Notes under the pieces: generated by a model
The model's database searches: none
What the model saw: the letters and a program-made list of their open reading frames with translations, nothing else
Told to the model about the DNA's origin: nothing
NCBI GenBank assembly: GCA_036940085.1
Contig: JALLBK010000170.1
Location: 1-21,087 of the forward strand
DNA length: 21,087 nt
Direction: 5' to 3'
Source: Discostella pseudostelligera
Lineage: Eukaryota > Bacillariophyta > Thalassiosirophyceae > Thalassiosirales > Thalassiosiraceae
Shown here: piece after piece, positions 1 to 9,500 of the stretch
Layout of the letters: each line of letters opens with the position of its first letter
Position numbering within the stretch: position 1 is the stretch's first letter
Made by a program: the position numbers and the translations under genes

Positions 1-655
1 TTTGCTCCGGAGAAAGAATGGCAGTCAATGCAGATAATCGCGATGCAGCTTGGGCTACAGATCGTTGTGCAGCCTGAAGCAGAAACTCTCGTTCCTTCTT
101 ACTTGCGAAGCTAAGTGGAGAATGGTGTTTATGGCAATGGGTGCCTTCTGGATTCGATGATGAATGCCTCTTGAAACTACACTTCGATCCACCTAATTCA
201 TTCCAATCATGTTGACGTTCTTCAATCACTTCTTTCACAAAGGCTGGGAGATATGGATTGTGCGTTAATAACTCAAATGAATTATTTGACTCTCCACCCA
301 AACTCAACTCCGATTCCGAGGATGATGGAAACAATCGAGAACGGAGTCCACCTGGAGCGCAATAGGGTGGGAAACACAGGTAGTTATTTTGATTGTGTTG
401 ACACTCGTATAGCCAGATATGGTTATGGTTATGTTTGACAGACTCAGATGATGTTGCGACAGAGGCAAAAATGTCGTCAGCGTCGGTGGCAACAGTAGGT
501 TGTCCAGTTTCCGTAGGGGGAGGATCACCCTTAGTTGCAGCGGCAACTTCTTCGGGATCAGTCCGCGCTGGAGATTCAAAGCGAAAGCGGCCAAGGAAAA
601 ACAGTTTGCCTGATATCAATAGCCGGGAAAGGCTGGTTCTGTCAATCAATTCGGA
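1..655 (-). CDS. Partial unrecognised gene, 3' portion leaving the window
   Basis: On the minus strand one frame is open from a TAG at 656-658 down to base 1, about 218 codons. It contains no methionine, so it must be an internal exon or lack its true 5' end, and it continues past the left edge. The protein starts with a hydrophobic/basic stretch around 'KLFFLGRFRF'. An acidic Pro/Thr-rich linker follows, then a Cys/His/Tyr patch ('HNHIWLYECQHNQNNYLCF'), and then a charged helical part ('PAFVKEVIEERQHDWNEL', later 'KKEREFLLQAAQRSVAQAAS'). I do not recognise the family. Coding character is supported by the long open frame and by amphipathic helix-like segments near the left edge. A candidate first exon is listed separately at 853-909. 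It would be divergent to the proteasome gene. Confidence 0.6.
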
Positions 656-975
656 CTACTACGGCACCAGCATCAGCAATCGAGTGTTGATGAAAGATAT
701 GAAAGGTGGAAGGTGGAAGTGGAATCAAGTGGAAATGGAAATTGCAGTCGAATCTGCAGTGATGTCATATCTTTTCCCGCCATTTTGTCACTCTCTTCCC
801 GCCCTATTTCGCCACTTGCTCTGTCATGCTTCATGCAGCTTCATGCTCTCACCTGCACTTCATTATTAGGCACCCAAACGATGATCGCCGATGTTGATGC
901 TCGGCTCATATTATGACATAGATTGAATTCCACTACCATCTCCTCTTCATTGTTACCAAATTGTATATCATTTCC
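656..975. promoter_or_regulatory. Divergent 5' region with E2F-like sites
   Basis: This 320-bp segment lies between the partial minus-strand gene and the proteasome gene. It carries TTTTCCCGCCATTTT at 772-786, CTTCCCGCCC at 795-804 and ATTTCGCCA at 806-814. All resemble E2F/DP sites (TTTSSCGC core). No long gene is visible, apart from the candidate small exon at 853-909. Confidence 0.45.
853..909 (-). CDS. Candidate first exon of the partial minus-strand gene
   Basis: An ATG at 907-909 opens 19 codons beginning 'MSRASTSAIIVWVPNNEVQ' and ending in CAG followed by a GTGAGA donor at 852. The exon ends in phase 0. The open frame at 655 can be joined in phase 0 if its preceding TAG at 656-658 is the intron end, giving a 197-bp intron (656-852). 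This is the only phase-compatible solution I found. It leaves just 66 bp to the divergent proteasome ATG. It would also put the E2F-like sites at 772-815 inside the intron, which is a reason for caution. Transcript data would settle it. Confidence 0.3.
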
Positions 976-2220
976 ATGGTTTATTCCCTCGGCGATGTCG
1001 TCATCATCGTAACTGCCTCTCTTCTCATACAACCATCCACCTCCCAGAAATTTGATCCCTACCAACTCAACGGCGGGTTAGTCGCCGCCATAGCCGGTAA
1101 AGATTATGTCCTAATCGCATCAGATACGCGATTAACCGATGGGGGATATGGAATTAAGAGTCGGAATTATTTGAGTGGACGGATTTGGTCGGCACATTCT
1201 ACTTTTACATCTTCGTTGGCATCACCGTCTTCGTCATCGTATACAGCATCATCACTTCAATTAGAGAATGATGAGGATCATGATGGTGATACATCTCCAT
1301 TGACATTGAGACGAATATCCACTGATACATTATGGGGATCGGACGGATCACTCATCGTGTCATCCAACAATAATGTTGTGAATGATCGCTCCTCGGAAAC
1401 AACAACACTAGCTCAAACACAAACAATGGACATGGACAAGATCAATTCCTACACCACACATACCAACCGAAATAGAAAACACTCCAATTCACTCCCCATC
1501 ATGATAGGCAGTGCAGGATGCGCCTCTGATTGTGAAGCATTGAAACGTCGAATGCGATTAGAATTGGATGCATTGCTCTCCTCCTCCAACTCCTACTCCT
1601 CTAGAATCGAAGTCCAATCAGTGGCAAACTTACTACAACAAATCTTGTATGGACGACGGACATTTCCATTATATTCCTTTTGTGTTGTGGCTGGAATTGA
1701 TACACGGGGAGTAGTAAGAGGAGGAAGAGGAGAAACGGGAGGTGTGGGGGCAGTGTATGTCTATGATGCCATTGGTTCGTATGAACGTGTGGCTGTGGCA
1801 TGTGCTGGTACGGGACGGGAATTGTTGCAACCGGTTTTAGATCGATTATTCTCCTCTTCTCAAAAACGACCAAGACAACGACGGAAACGCACCGTCCCAA
1901 ATGATGAAATAGAATTCAGCAGAGTGGAAGAAGTTACGATTGATGAGGCGGACGAAGAAATCATTACGACAATACCAGCAGAAAAACAACAAATGGGCAT
2001 TGCAGGAAGCTTACGTCCACCAGTGATTACGCATGTAAGTTGTCCATGGCAGGAGGCAGTTCGTAATGTAGCCCATGCGTACATGTCTGTGGCCGAACGA
2101 GAAATATCCGTGGGAGATGAAGTGGTGATTTGTGTTGTAAATGCCTCTTCCGACAACAAGGTTGGTGGTGGCAATGAGGAGGTGGTCAACGTGTTTAGGT
2201 ACCCATTGAAAAAACATTAG
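976..2220 (+). CDS. PSMB1: 20S proteasome subunit beta type-1 (beta-6)
   Basis: Non-catalytic beta-6 subunit of the 20S core particle. The start is the ATG at 976 (context tttccATGG), giving 414 residues; beta-6 is usually about 240. Family landmarks are in order: 'FDPYQLNGG' (residue ~26) and 'AIAGKDYVLIASDTRL' (~37-52). Next come 'IMIGSAGCASDCEALKRRM' (~174-192), 'QILYGRRTFPLYSF' (~217-230), 'GAVYVYDAIGSYER' (~257-270) and 'SVAEREISVGDEVVICVV' near the C terminus. As expected for beta-6, the mature start is not a catalytic Thr. Three insertions make it long: about 100 Ser/Thr/Asn/Asp-rich residues after the 'SGRIW' strand, a short Gly/Arg loop (~244-256), and a basic-then-acidic stretch (~299-354). 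The 24 residues before 'KFDPY' are hydrophobic, which is odd for this subunit. They end in a pyrimidine-rich tract plus CAG (to 1047), so part of them may be intronic. Confidence 0.93.
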   Translation: MVYSLGDVVIIVTASLLIQPSTSQKFDPYQLNGGLVAAIAGKDYVLIASDTRLTDGGYGIKSRNYLSGRIWSAHSTFTSSLASPSSSSYTASSLQLENDEDHDGDTSPLTLRRISTDTLWGSDGSLIVSSNNNVVNDRSSETTTLAQTQTMDMDKINSYTTHTNRNRKHSNSLPIMIGSAGCASDCEALKRRMRLELDALLSSSNSYSSRIEVQSVANLLQQILYGRRTFPLYSFCVVAGIDTRGVVRGGRGETGGVGAVYVYDAIGSYERVAVACAGTGRELLQPVLDRLFSSSQKRPRQRRKRTVPNDEIEFSRVEEVTIDEADEEIITTIPAEKQQMGIAGSLRPPVITHVSCPWQEAVRNVAHAYMSVAEREISVGDEVVICVVNASSDNKVGGGNEEVVNVFRYPLKKH

Positions 2221-2669
2221 GTTACCATGAAATTATTCAATAGGCATTTCGAACCTTCCAATTTGGCTCGGACGATGCATCGCAAATATCAATAGATATC
2301 AAACTCAATCTGACATGAAATTATCGCTCACAGCAATAATGATTGCCGTTCTCTGTAGCTCGTAGCGAAGCAATACATATTTTCTACTTTTTCTTTTTTT
2401 GTGAATTGAGTAATTATTGTGCATGAGAAGACCAGTTATTGTTGAAATTATGATCTGATTAGGAGTTGCTCCCCTCCATTTTTGTCATGTGTGATCCCAT
2501 GATTTGGTCCTCTCTCGACACAGAAGTAATAATACGTTACTACTGGTCGCGGCGGGATGTGATTGTTGCTTGTGTGTTTCCTTCGTCTGGAAATGAAGTA
2601 AGAGTTCGCCACAATACAGTGAATCGAGACCTCAAATTGACACCATATTGATATCATCTATTGTTTACC
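2221..2669. other. Convergent intergenic spacer
   Basis: These 449 bp between the stop codons of the proteasome and prefoldin-like genes presumably hold both 3' UTRs. The segment is A/T-rich, with a T-run at about 2387-2400. Open frames here on both strands are short and low in coding character. I see no RNA gene or repeat. Confidence 0.5.
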
Positions 2670-2900
2670 TCATCTATCTCCCTTCTTGTTCAAGCTAGCT
2701 ATCTTCTCCTCGACTATACGCAATGCATCTCTCCGCGGTGTTACGAGGAATGCAGCACCCATGGAAGATTGGACATAGACTAGTCCGGAAGTGTCCCCGT
2801 GGGTGAGTTCGGATTTGGCCACGGCGAGTTCTTGCAGCTGCTGTTGCGCCGCTGCCGCCGCCGCTGACGACGACGACGACGACGACGACGGATTTGTCAT
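2670..2900 (-). CDS. Small prefoldin-like protein
   Basis: A 76-residue protein with ATG at 2898-2900 and TGA at 2670-2672. The N terminus is poly-Ser/poly-Ala/Gln, with the serines encoded by a (TCG)n tract. It continues as 'QQLQELAVAKSELTHGD', then 'GLVYVQSSMGAAFL', then 'RRDALRIVEEKIASLNKK'. This order, a helix, a short 'VY-x-Q ... FL' turn, then a second helix, matches my recollection of beta-type prefoldins and of the small human prefoldin-like ASDURF protein. The assignment rests on pattern only. If correct, it would act in a cytosolic prefoldin-like or R2TP-associated chaperone complex. It converges on the proteasome gene and diverges from gene C. A GAG|GTAAAC donor-like site overlaps the stop region, so an extra exon is possible but not needed. 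Confidence 0.55.
   Translation of the reverse strand: MTNPSSSSSSSSAAAAAAQQQLQELAVAKSELTHGDTSGLVYVQSSMGAAFLVTPRRDALRIVEEKIASLNKKGDR
2865..2890. repeat. (GAC)n microsatellite
   Basis: About eight uninterrupted GAC units encode poly-Ser of the prefoldin-like protein on the minus strand. Similar GAC/TCG runs occur at 9258-9273, 11473-11490 and 11516-11529. Confidence 0.85.
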
Positions 2901-3624
2901 TGTCGTGACACCTGGCTCTATCCGGGCTTAGGGTTGTTTATGTTGATGATGCACTTATGTTCAAATCAAGCTTGTGAAGTCTGTCGACGAAGAAAAGTAG
3001 TTCTTCGTAGGAGTAGAATCTAGTAGGATTTCGGATGCCATGGTGGTGGTATGGCCGGGTGTGGCGGTGGCGCGCGGTGGCGGTCGGTGGACGGACGCAC
3101 ACGGTGGAAGCAAGTGGAAGGTGAACGTCTGGCCTGCCGTCGGGGGGTTCTTGTGTGTGCTTTCAGGTCCTTTCTCTCTTGTGTGTGGGTCGTTGTCACT
3201 GTCGGAATGTCATCGGCTTTCTTACATAGGAAGCCATGCAAATATTGAGAATGGCCCCTTTTGAATTCCGCTTTCTCGCATTTGAATTGATTTGAATGAG
3301 AGAATGATTTGAATCTATGAATAGGAATTGGTATTTGTATGCTAGAAATCTTATTGGGACGTCTCAAATGCGAGAAACAGGCTTTTTGGGGAGGGCTCAA
3401 GAGAACAGCACCACGTAAAACCACCACAATCACCCCCAAACCTCGTTTCATCGGAGTCGACCATGGAATTTTCCTAGCACTATGGAATTTGCCACGTGCA
3501 ACTAAAGAGAACACAAACGTACACCTACACTGACCATTGCGCAATTCGTCCAGGCGGCAGCATCGGTCATCGACCACCACCCTTATAGATGATTGTCCAT
3601 TGATAAACGATAGATTGCAGCACC
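2901..3624. other. Divergent intergenic region
   Basis: These 724 bp separate the ATGs of the prefoldin-like gene (minus) and gene C (plus). The segment is GC-rich with GGTGGCGG-type runs at about 3040-3110. From 3262 to 3315 it has several TTTGAAT copies. An inverted 14-bp pair lies at 3272-3285 and 3364-3377, and a CACGTG at 3493-3498. A 213-codon minus frame crosses the region but has Arg/His/Pro/Ser-rich, non-coding-like composition, and I do not call it. Confidence 0.5.
3272..3377. repeat. 14-bp perfect inverted repeat
   Basis: TTTCTCGCATTTGA at 3272-3285 is the exact reverse complement of TCAAATGCGAGAAA at 3364-3377. The spacer is 78 bp, upstream of gene C. It could be a paired binding site or a small element's ends. 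No flanking target duplication was seen. Confidence 0.75.
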
Positions 3625-6447
3625 ATGGCGACGACCAACTTCTACTCCTGTTCATCGTCATCGGCGGCGGCGGACGACGCCGAAGACGCCGCTGTCCCTC
3701 TTCTGCTCACGGGTGCCAAAAAGCTCTCCCTCTCTTACCAATATGAAATTGAAAACTCTTCCACCTCATCATCGTCAATCGACGAGGCAATTGAACGAGT
3801 ACAAGATGCAATGTTGTTCAATATTGCCAAACTTAGTGGACTGGTAGACTGTCCTACCACTACCATGGAGAACTCTGTTGAAGAAGAGAACTCGTCATGG
3901 CGCCGGAATTTGGGGGATGGCATTGATTCAATAACTCAACTTCAACAGTCACCACCGCAACAACAGCAGCAGCAGCAGCAATGGCAAGGACTGCGAGGGC
4001 TGCAAGTCGAATCAGCAGCAGCTCCACCACGTGGACGAGGGTCCAATTCCATTGTAGGTCTGTCCTCCCTTCCCGTAGATTATGCCTTGGTGTATGTGCC
4101 CTGCCATTCTGTTGCTGAGGCACGCAGTATCAGCATCGGTGGCAGTAGTGAAAATGATTTGTTTTCAAGTTCGACACGACATGTAAGCCCGGGTATGGCT
4201 GGAATGGTCGCCATAGGAGAGCAAGAAGAAGATTCAGTTGGTGAAGTTGAAAATCAGAATATGATAGTGATTGATGGTAAACCAGTGTACAATGTCATCA
4301 ATGCCATTGCTCCACGCAGCATCAGCCATTCTCAACAACTAGAGGAAGAGGAGGAAGAAGGAGCATTCAATTACATTAGCACCCAATCCAAACCCAAATC
4401 TGCATCCACATTGCATTCATTGCACAATCCATCGTTTGTTTCGCATGATGTACTTCTGCAACAACCCCAATCATCATTTAAATCATCGGGTTCGACACAC
4501 CTCTTACCCTTGGCACGAAGTATTGATGTGAACAACAACATTGGTATCAATCAAAATAGTGACAGTGGTCGTCAAAACAAATGCACCGTCATCCAAGGCA
4601 ACATGAGCATCTACACCCTCTCTCCCACCACCACCACCACCTCTTCTACTTCTTCCATTGATGACTATTCCACGTACGAAAATCTCCAAGGACGGATATT
4701 ATATGCTATTGCATCCACACTCCATTCCAATACATTGGGTATACCCAAAAATCATCAAGATGAGATTAGAGCGGTGCGAATGCACAGTGATGTTCCGTAT
4801 GCCATGAATGATAGTACTGGTACTGGCGGTGGGGGTAGTATGGGTGTGAGTGCAATCAATTCCGCGCAATCGAGCACTGCCTACAACGATAATTTGGCAT
4901 TTCTATCCAATGTACCCATGATACCCATAATGATTGGCATGAGCATACTCCTTCTGGCAGTATTGGCATTATTCGTTAGCACCTCTCGACCCAACAAGAG
5001 ACGACGGGGTAACAATGGCAATAATAATAGTTCCAAGGAGGAGACTTCGACAATTATGAGTGCCAAGACGATTGATATTGATTTGGATGCTGGGGAAGAG
5101 GTGGAATATCAGTCTCCTGCCGCCAACTCCAACTTGCGGGATGTGGATGGAACCAGCAATTTGAACAAAAGAACTCGAAGTGGTGGGATTGGTGTATTGG
5201 CTAAGAATATCATTGGTAGACAACGAAGTAGCGATGGTGGTGTGCTAGAAAGAGGTGAAGAAGGCGGCGTATGTGGCGTTGAAGAGGTTGGTATTCCGAA
5301 GAGGGTTGGCGGTAGTACGGAGGCCAACGTAGTAGTACCCAACACTCCCAAGTCCATCTGCTACGATTCAACATCCTTACCATCACCAACGCGAAGGACG
5401 CCGATGCGATCAATGAACAATGCTACATCTTCATCTTTATCGACTTCTCCTCCAGTCATTCCCAGCACTCCTCAAACACCCAAGCCAAGGGTGCGGTCGG
5501 TGGCACGACCACGTGCCGTATCTCCTGACGTCGAGGTAGAGCTCTATGACTGTTTGTTCCCCTCCTCGCCTGCGGCGGCATCGTGCAAATCTCGAAATTC
5601 CATTCTTACCCAGAGTCCCTCAGGAGGCGGAGGCAGTACCACGGATTCTCATCGAGGTCAAGTGCAAAAACGATCGGCGGCAGGATACTTGGATATGTTA
5701 GCTGCGACATTTTGTGTCAATCCACAGTATTATGAAGATGTCGAAGTGTGTCTCAAACCAGTCGATGATTGCACGGAATATGTCGATAATAAATTCTGTT
5801 CTCCCGTTCCTCCTGCTACTCCCTCATTCGCTGCGAGGAAGATCGTGGTACCTGTCACTCCTACTTCCACAACGAAAAATAATACATTGCAGGAGAAGGA
5901 GATGTCAGCGAGGAGGAAGAAGAAGTCGATTAATTCGTCGGTGGATGGCGTGCCGAATTATGTTTTTACGGAGGATGGTGGTGTGGACACTCCTACCAAG
6001 GAGAACAGAATAAAAGAACCGAAAGTCGGTAATCTACCGAGCCATATGTTTGCAGATGGTGGTGGTGTGAGTAATACCACCAGGGTGGATAGGATGACCC
6101 GTGATTCGAAGATGAGAAAGACGAAAAAGAAGGACGATGAGGGGTGCGTGGTTTTCCGAGAGACTTTTGAACATAAATTCGCTGACACGTGTGGAGGAGG
6201 TAGACAAGGTGATGGTGGACGATTTGTCAAGAGGAGAGATCGTTCCGAGGTCAATGAGATCGCCATTGAGGAAATTCGTGAAATATATTCGTATGATGAT
6301 GATATAAACCGAAGGCGTAGTAGTGTTCGAGGGAAAGACTCTCCTGCAAATCATGCTGCCGAGGCTAGTACTACTGATGGTGGGAGTGTTGTCGCTTACA
6401 ATCCTGCCACGGCGTGTACTGATAATTGGTTTTTCTCCTGGTGGTGA
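3625..6447 (+). CDS. Single-pass membrane protein C (paralogue of A and B)
   Basis: A 940-residue protein. An in-frame TAA at 3604-3606 lies just upstream, so the ATG at 3625 is the likely start. It opens directly with the family motif 'NFYSC', then 'LSLSYQYEIENSS', a helix 'AIERVQDAMLFNIAKL' and a 'DC'. A Q-rich stretch (~112-120) follows, then 'YALVYVPCHS' and 'PVYNVINAIA'. The next family-like helix is 'GRILYAIASTLHSN' (~358), and one membrane span lies at ~432-454, followed at once by 'NKRRRG'. These blocks correspond in order to genes A and B. The roughly 485-residue tail is low complexity with many S/T-P sites, basic clusters and a diverged internal repeat near 776-860. By the positive-inside rule the tail is cytosolic and the cysteine-bearing N-terminal part extracytoplasmic, yet there is no signal peptide. 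Function unknown. No intron is visible. Confidence 0.85.
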   Translation: MATTNFYSCSSSSAAADDAEDAAVPLLLTGAKKLSLSYQYEIENSSTSSSSIDEAIERVQDAMLFNIAKLSGLVDCPTTTMENSVEEENSSWRRNLGDGIDSITQLQQSPPQQQQQQQQWQGLRGLQVESAAAPPRGRGSNSIVGLSSLPVDYALVYVPCHSVAEARSISIGGSSENDLFSSSTRHVSPGMAGMVAIGEQEEDSVGEVENQNMIVIDGKPVYNVINAIAPRSISHSQQLEEEEEEGAFNYISTQSKPKSASTLHSLHNPSFVSHDVLLQQPQSSFKSSGSTHLLPLARSIDVNNNIGINQNSDSGRQNKCTVIQGNMSIYTLSPTTTTTSSTSSIDDYSTYENLQGRILYAIASTLHSNTLGIPKNHQDEIRAVRMHSDVPYAMNDSTGTGGGGSMGVSAINSAQSSTAYNDNLAFLSNVPMIPIMIGMSILLLAVLALFVSTSRPNKRRRGNNGNNNSSKEETSTIMSAKTIDIDLDAGEEVEYQSPAANSNLRDVDGTSNLNKRTRSGGIGVLAKNIIGRQRSSDGGVLERGEEGGVCGVEEVGIPKRVGGSTEANVVVPNTPKSICYDSTSLPSPTRRTPMRSMNNATSSSLSTSPPVIPSTPQTPKPRVRSVARPRAVSPDVEVELYDCLFPSSPAAASCKSRNSILTQSPSGGGGSTTDSHRGQVQKRSAAGYLDMLAATFCVNPQYYEDVEVCLKPVDDCTEYVDNKFCSPVPPATPSFAARKIVVPVTPTSTTKNNTLQEKEMSARRKKKSINSSVDGVPNYVFTEDGGVDTPTKENRIKEPKVGNLPSHMFADGGGVSNTTRVDRMTRDSKMRKTKKKDDEGCVVFRETFEHKFADTCGGGRQGDGGRFVKRRDRSEVNEIAIEEIREIYSYDDDINRRRSSVRGKDSPANHAAEASTTDGGSVVAYNPATACTDNWFFSWW
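3956..3981 (+). repeat. CAA/CAG repeat encoding poly-Gln
   Basis: A run of CAA and CAG codons in gene C encodes eight or more consecutive Gln. Such tracts are length-variable and common in proteins of this type. Confidence 0.85.
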
Positions 6448-6559
6448 TAGAGAGGAGGAGAAGGAGGAGCCAAAGATTTGGGCACTAACGACGGTTACTT
6501 AGAATAGAAGTCGTCCATTTCGTTATAAAATCAACCAATCAAGTAAAAGTAGTGACCTT

Positions 6560-9500
6560 TCACTCGCCGTCGCTACTCGATCCACTTTCCACACTTCCAA
6601 CTTCCACATCAACTGCATGATCCTTCACGTGGTAGCCATCTTTCAACTCCTTGATGAAGTCTAGATTTATTTCCTCATTCGGTCGCTTTACCGATGTTTC
6701 GTTTAGGGATATGTTGCTACAGTCGCCGTTTGAATCGTAACCATCCTCTACTTTCTCGGTACAGGTCGCCACTTCCAAATGACTAGGATCTAAAGAGATT
6801 GGTCGACGGCGCTCCTCATTCTCAACGTAATTATTGCCGCGATCTGGCGATGTATGATTTCCCAACGCGTTTGGTAAGATGACAGCAAATCTTGCAACAG
6901 AGTGGTGAACCTTGCTGGCTCCCATGTCGCGATCGTTTGCTCCAAGAGATGCCACCCTGAATGTCTTGCCGTGATTTCCGAATCCAGTTTGACTTGATTC
7001 GTTTGAATATCTCAAATCATACATAGAACGAGGCACTTTGTCTTCAGACGCTTCGTCGGTATCGTCAGGTTCTGGTAGCCTAATATCTGGAATCGGTTCG
7101 CGATTCAGAATATCTCCTATGTTGTAGGACTCGAATGGGAAACATTCATCGGAGTTTAGGATGACTTGTGGTGTTATAGCGCTAGATGGAATTGGAAATC
7201 TGTCACTCAATGTAATGTTAAGATGGCCTGGAGATACGTTTGACTTATTCAACTTGCCAGGGAATGGAATTGCCTTTGTCCCAACAGGAAGACCGGGACA
7301 TTGCAATGCTAATGACTCTTCCTCACCGTTGGTCTCCAATAATGAGTGACAATACATGTCGCCGAGACTAGTCATTGATATGACGTACATTATGTGAGCA
7401 GGTCGTTTCTGGTAGCCCAATTGCTCCAGTTGCTTCTCGTTCAGGCATGTCAAAGACGAACACCGGAATGTTGCAATCCCAATGTTGAAAATGCTCTCAG
7501 ATACGTCAGGCAACCCTAACCCTAAGCTTCTTGCGATACTTGAATTCTGAAAATCTTGAAATCCTGCAGACTCGATGACCTTTGCTTGAAATCGTGGCAT
7601 TTCGTATGGGAATTGGTGAACACCCAAGACAGTTGTAGTTGGATCTTTCTTGACACTGAACATCACAGGTGGTACATCTGGGCATGATTCGACGTCTCCA
7701 TTGATCTTAGATGAAGAACAAATCGAAGCTGGCTGGCTAAAAATGACCCCGCTTCCATAGATTCCAGAAACAGGACAATGCGAACCTATGTCGTCACACA
7801 AGGAAGGGAGCGACCAGCTCACGACAATCCTGGCTGGCCGATGACGGACATCCAACATCCAGATTTTGGCTGCCGATGTCGAACTCACCCACACTAAGTG
7901 ATCATTATTTGCATCAGCCATTATTCCATTGATGCTGTGTAGCCCATCCGGTAAAAATTCTGCGTGGCTGGGACTCCAAATAAACGATGAGGAATCATCT
8001 CTCAAATCTACTCTATGCAGACTATGGCCGTACCCGGCCGCGAATGTTCTTGGGAAGACTTGCACATGTAGTCGAAAGTGTTGTTGAATAGATTCGTGTG
8101 AGTAAATCGAAGTTGCTGAGCAAAACACCGACCTGCAGCAAACAACAATGTCGACTTACAGCCATGTGATAGTTTTGGTATAGCAATCGATCGAGCAGCA
8201 GCCCAAAGCGACATTCGATCGTCGGAACAAAATTCAAGTAAGGAAATATCGGACAACGAGGGTGGGGAATGCACTTGAACAACGGGCTCATCCCTAACCA
8301 CAACCCGATGAATGGTTGTGCACTGTCCAGGGTCATCACGGCTAAGGATTGCAAAGGATGGACAAGTGAAGTACGAAACAGTTGTTTTTGGATCACATGC
8401 TATGAACGCAGGGAGGTGGGGCGATTGCAACGTTCTCGACATGTCGATACGTGTTTTTTCCTGCAACACATAATTCGTTGAACAGACCTTCTTTTCCACA
8501 GAGGTCAGAAATTTGGCATGGGCATAGATGACAGAACAATGTTGTGAAGTTCTCGCGACTAGGCATATAATTCCATCGGTGGACTTCAAGCGAGGTCCAC
8601 ACTGGGAAATCTGAAGTAATCTCCCACCGACATCAACATTAGCTGCGGCATGAGCGACATGACGCGATGAGCCCCGAGGCAAGGATAATTTACTGATCGA
8701 CACACTAGAAAGGTCATCTCCAGTGGGATGGACGAGGAACCAACTCGGTGGTCGGAAGTTACATTTTTGGCATTGGCAGGGTATCGTGAGAAGACAGTTG
8801 CCATATCCAGACGGACCGCCCACTTCGTTGGGTGCAACTTGGCTCATCGGCTTGTCGGGAATGGATGGGTCAAGTGAAGTGTCGATACCATTTACGTCTT
8901 CAACATTATACGGAGGAAGTTGGGGAACATTCGCAATGGATTCGATCGTCAGACTCTGTTTCATCATTTCCATCTCTCCAGTATCACTGCTTATAACTGG
9001 TGCCTCATCTCTTAGACCGCCGCCTCTCAATTGTTCTGTGGCGATGTCTTCCTTTTCTGGAACATGCCTCGCACAGCTTAACTTAATTGCATCGCGCTCA
9101 TCTGCCATCTGTTGGTATCGAGCCACAACTTCCTCTGTCATTTCCTTCCACAGGGCGGCGATTTCTTTCACCGTGCACGGGGGAAAGCCAGCCTCTTTAC
9201 ACATTGTGGTCATCTCACTTACATAAACATTGTAGGCAGTATTTTTCTTCTTCTTCTTCGTCGTCGTCGTCGTCGGTCTTTCCTCGCTGGCCATCGTTCC
9301 ATTCATCTGCTGGTAACGATCCTTTCCTTCCTCCGTCATGTCTCTCCATCGAGCACAGAGTTCTCCAAAATTGGTGGGACAATTTGCTTGGTCAACTGAT
9401 GCGTTGACGACATCTTCCATCTCTCCATCTACCGCACCGCTCGAAGGGTTCACAGTAGTATCACTGCTTATAACTGGTGCCTCATCATCTAGGCTTTCGC

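Noticed and set aside
2448..2657. Overlapping short frames on both strands
   Set aside because: Sixty to seventy codons each, with no conserved features, in a convergent 3' spacer.
3020..3661. 213-codon minus-strand open frame
   Set aside because: Arg/His/Pro/Ser-rich with no domain or hydrophobic order. It overlaps the start of gene C and looks like a chance frame in GC-rich 5' DNA.
7510..7526. Telomere-like CCCTAACCCTAA
   Set aside because: Lies inside the HMG-array coding sequence and encodes Leu-Gly-Leu-Gly. Too short for an interstitial telomere.
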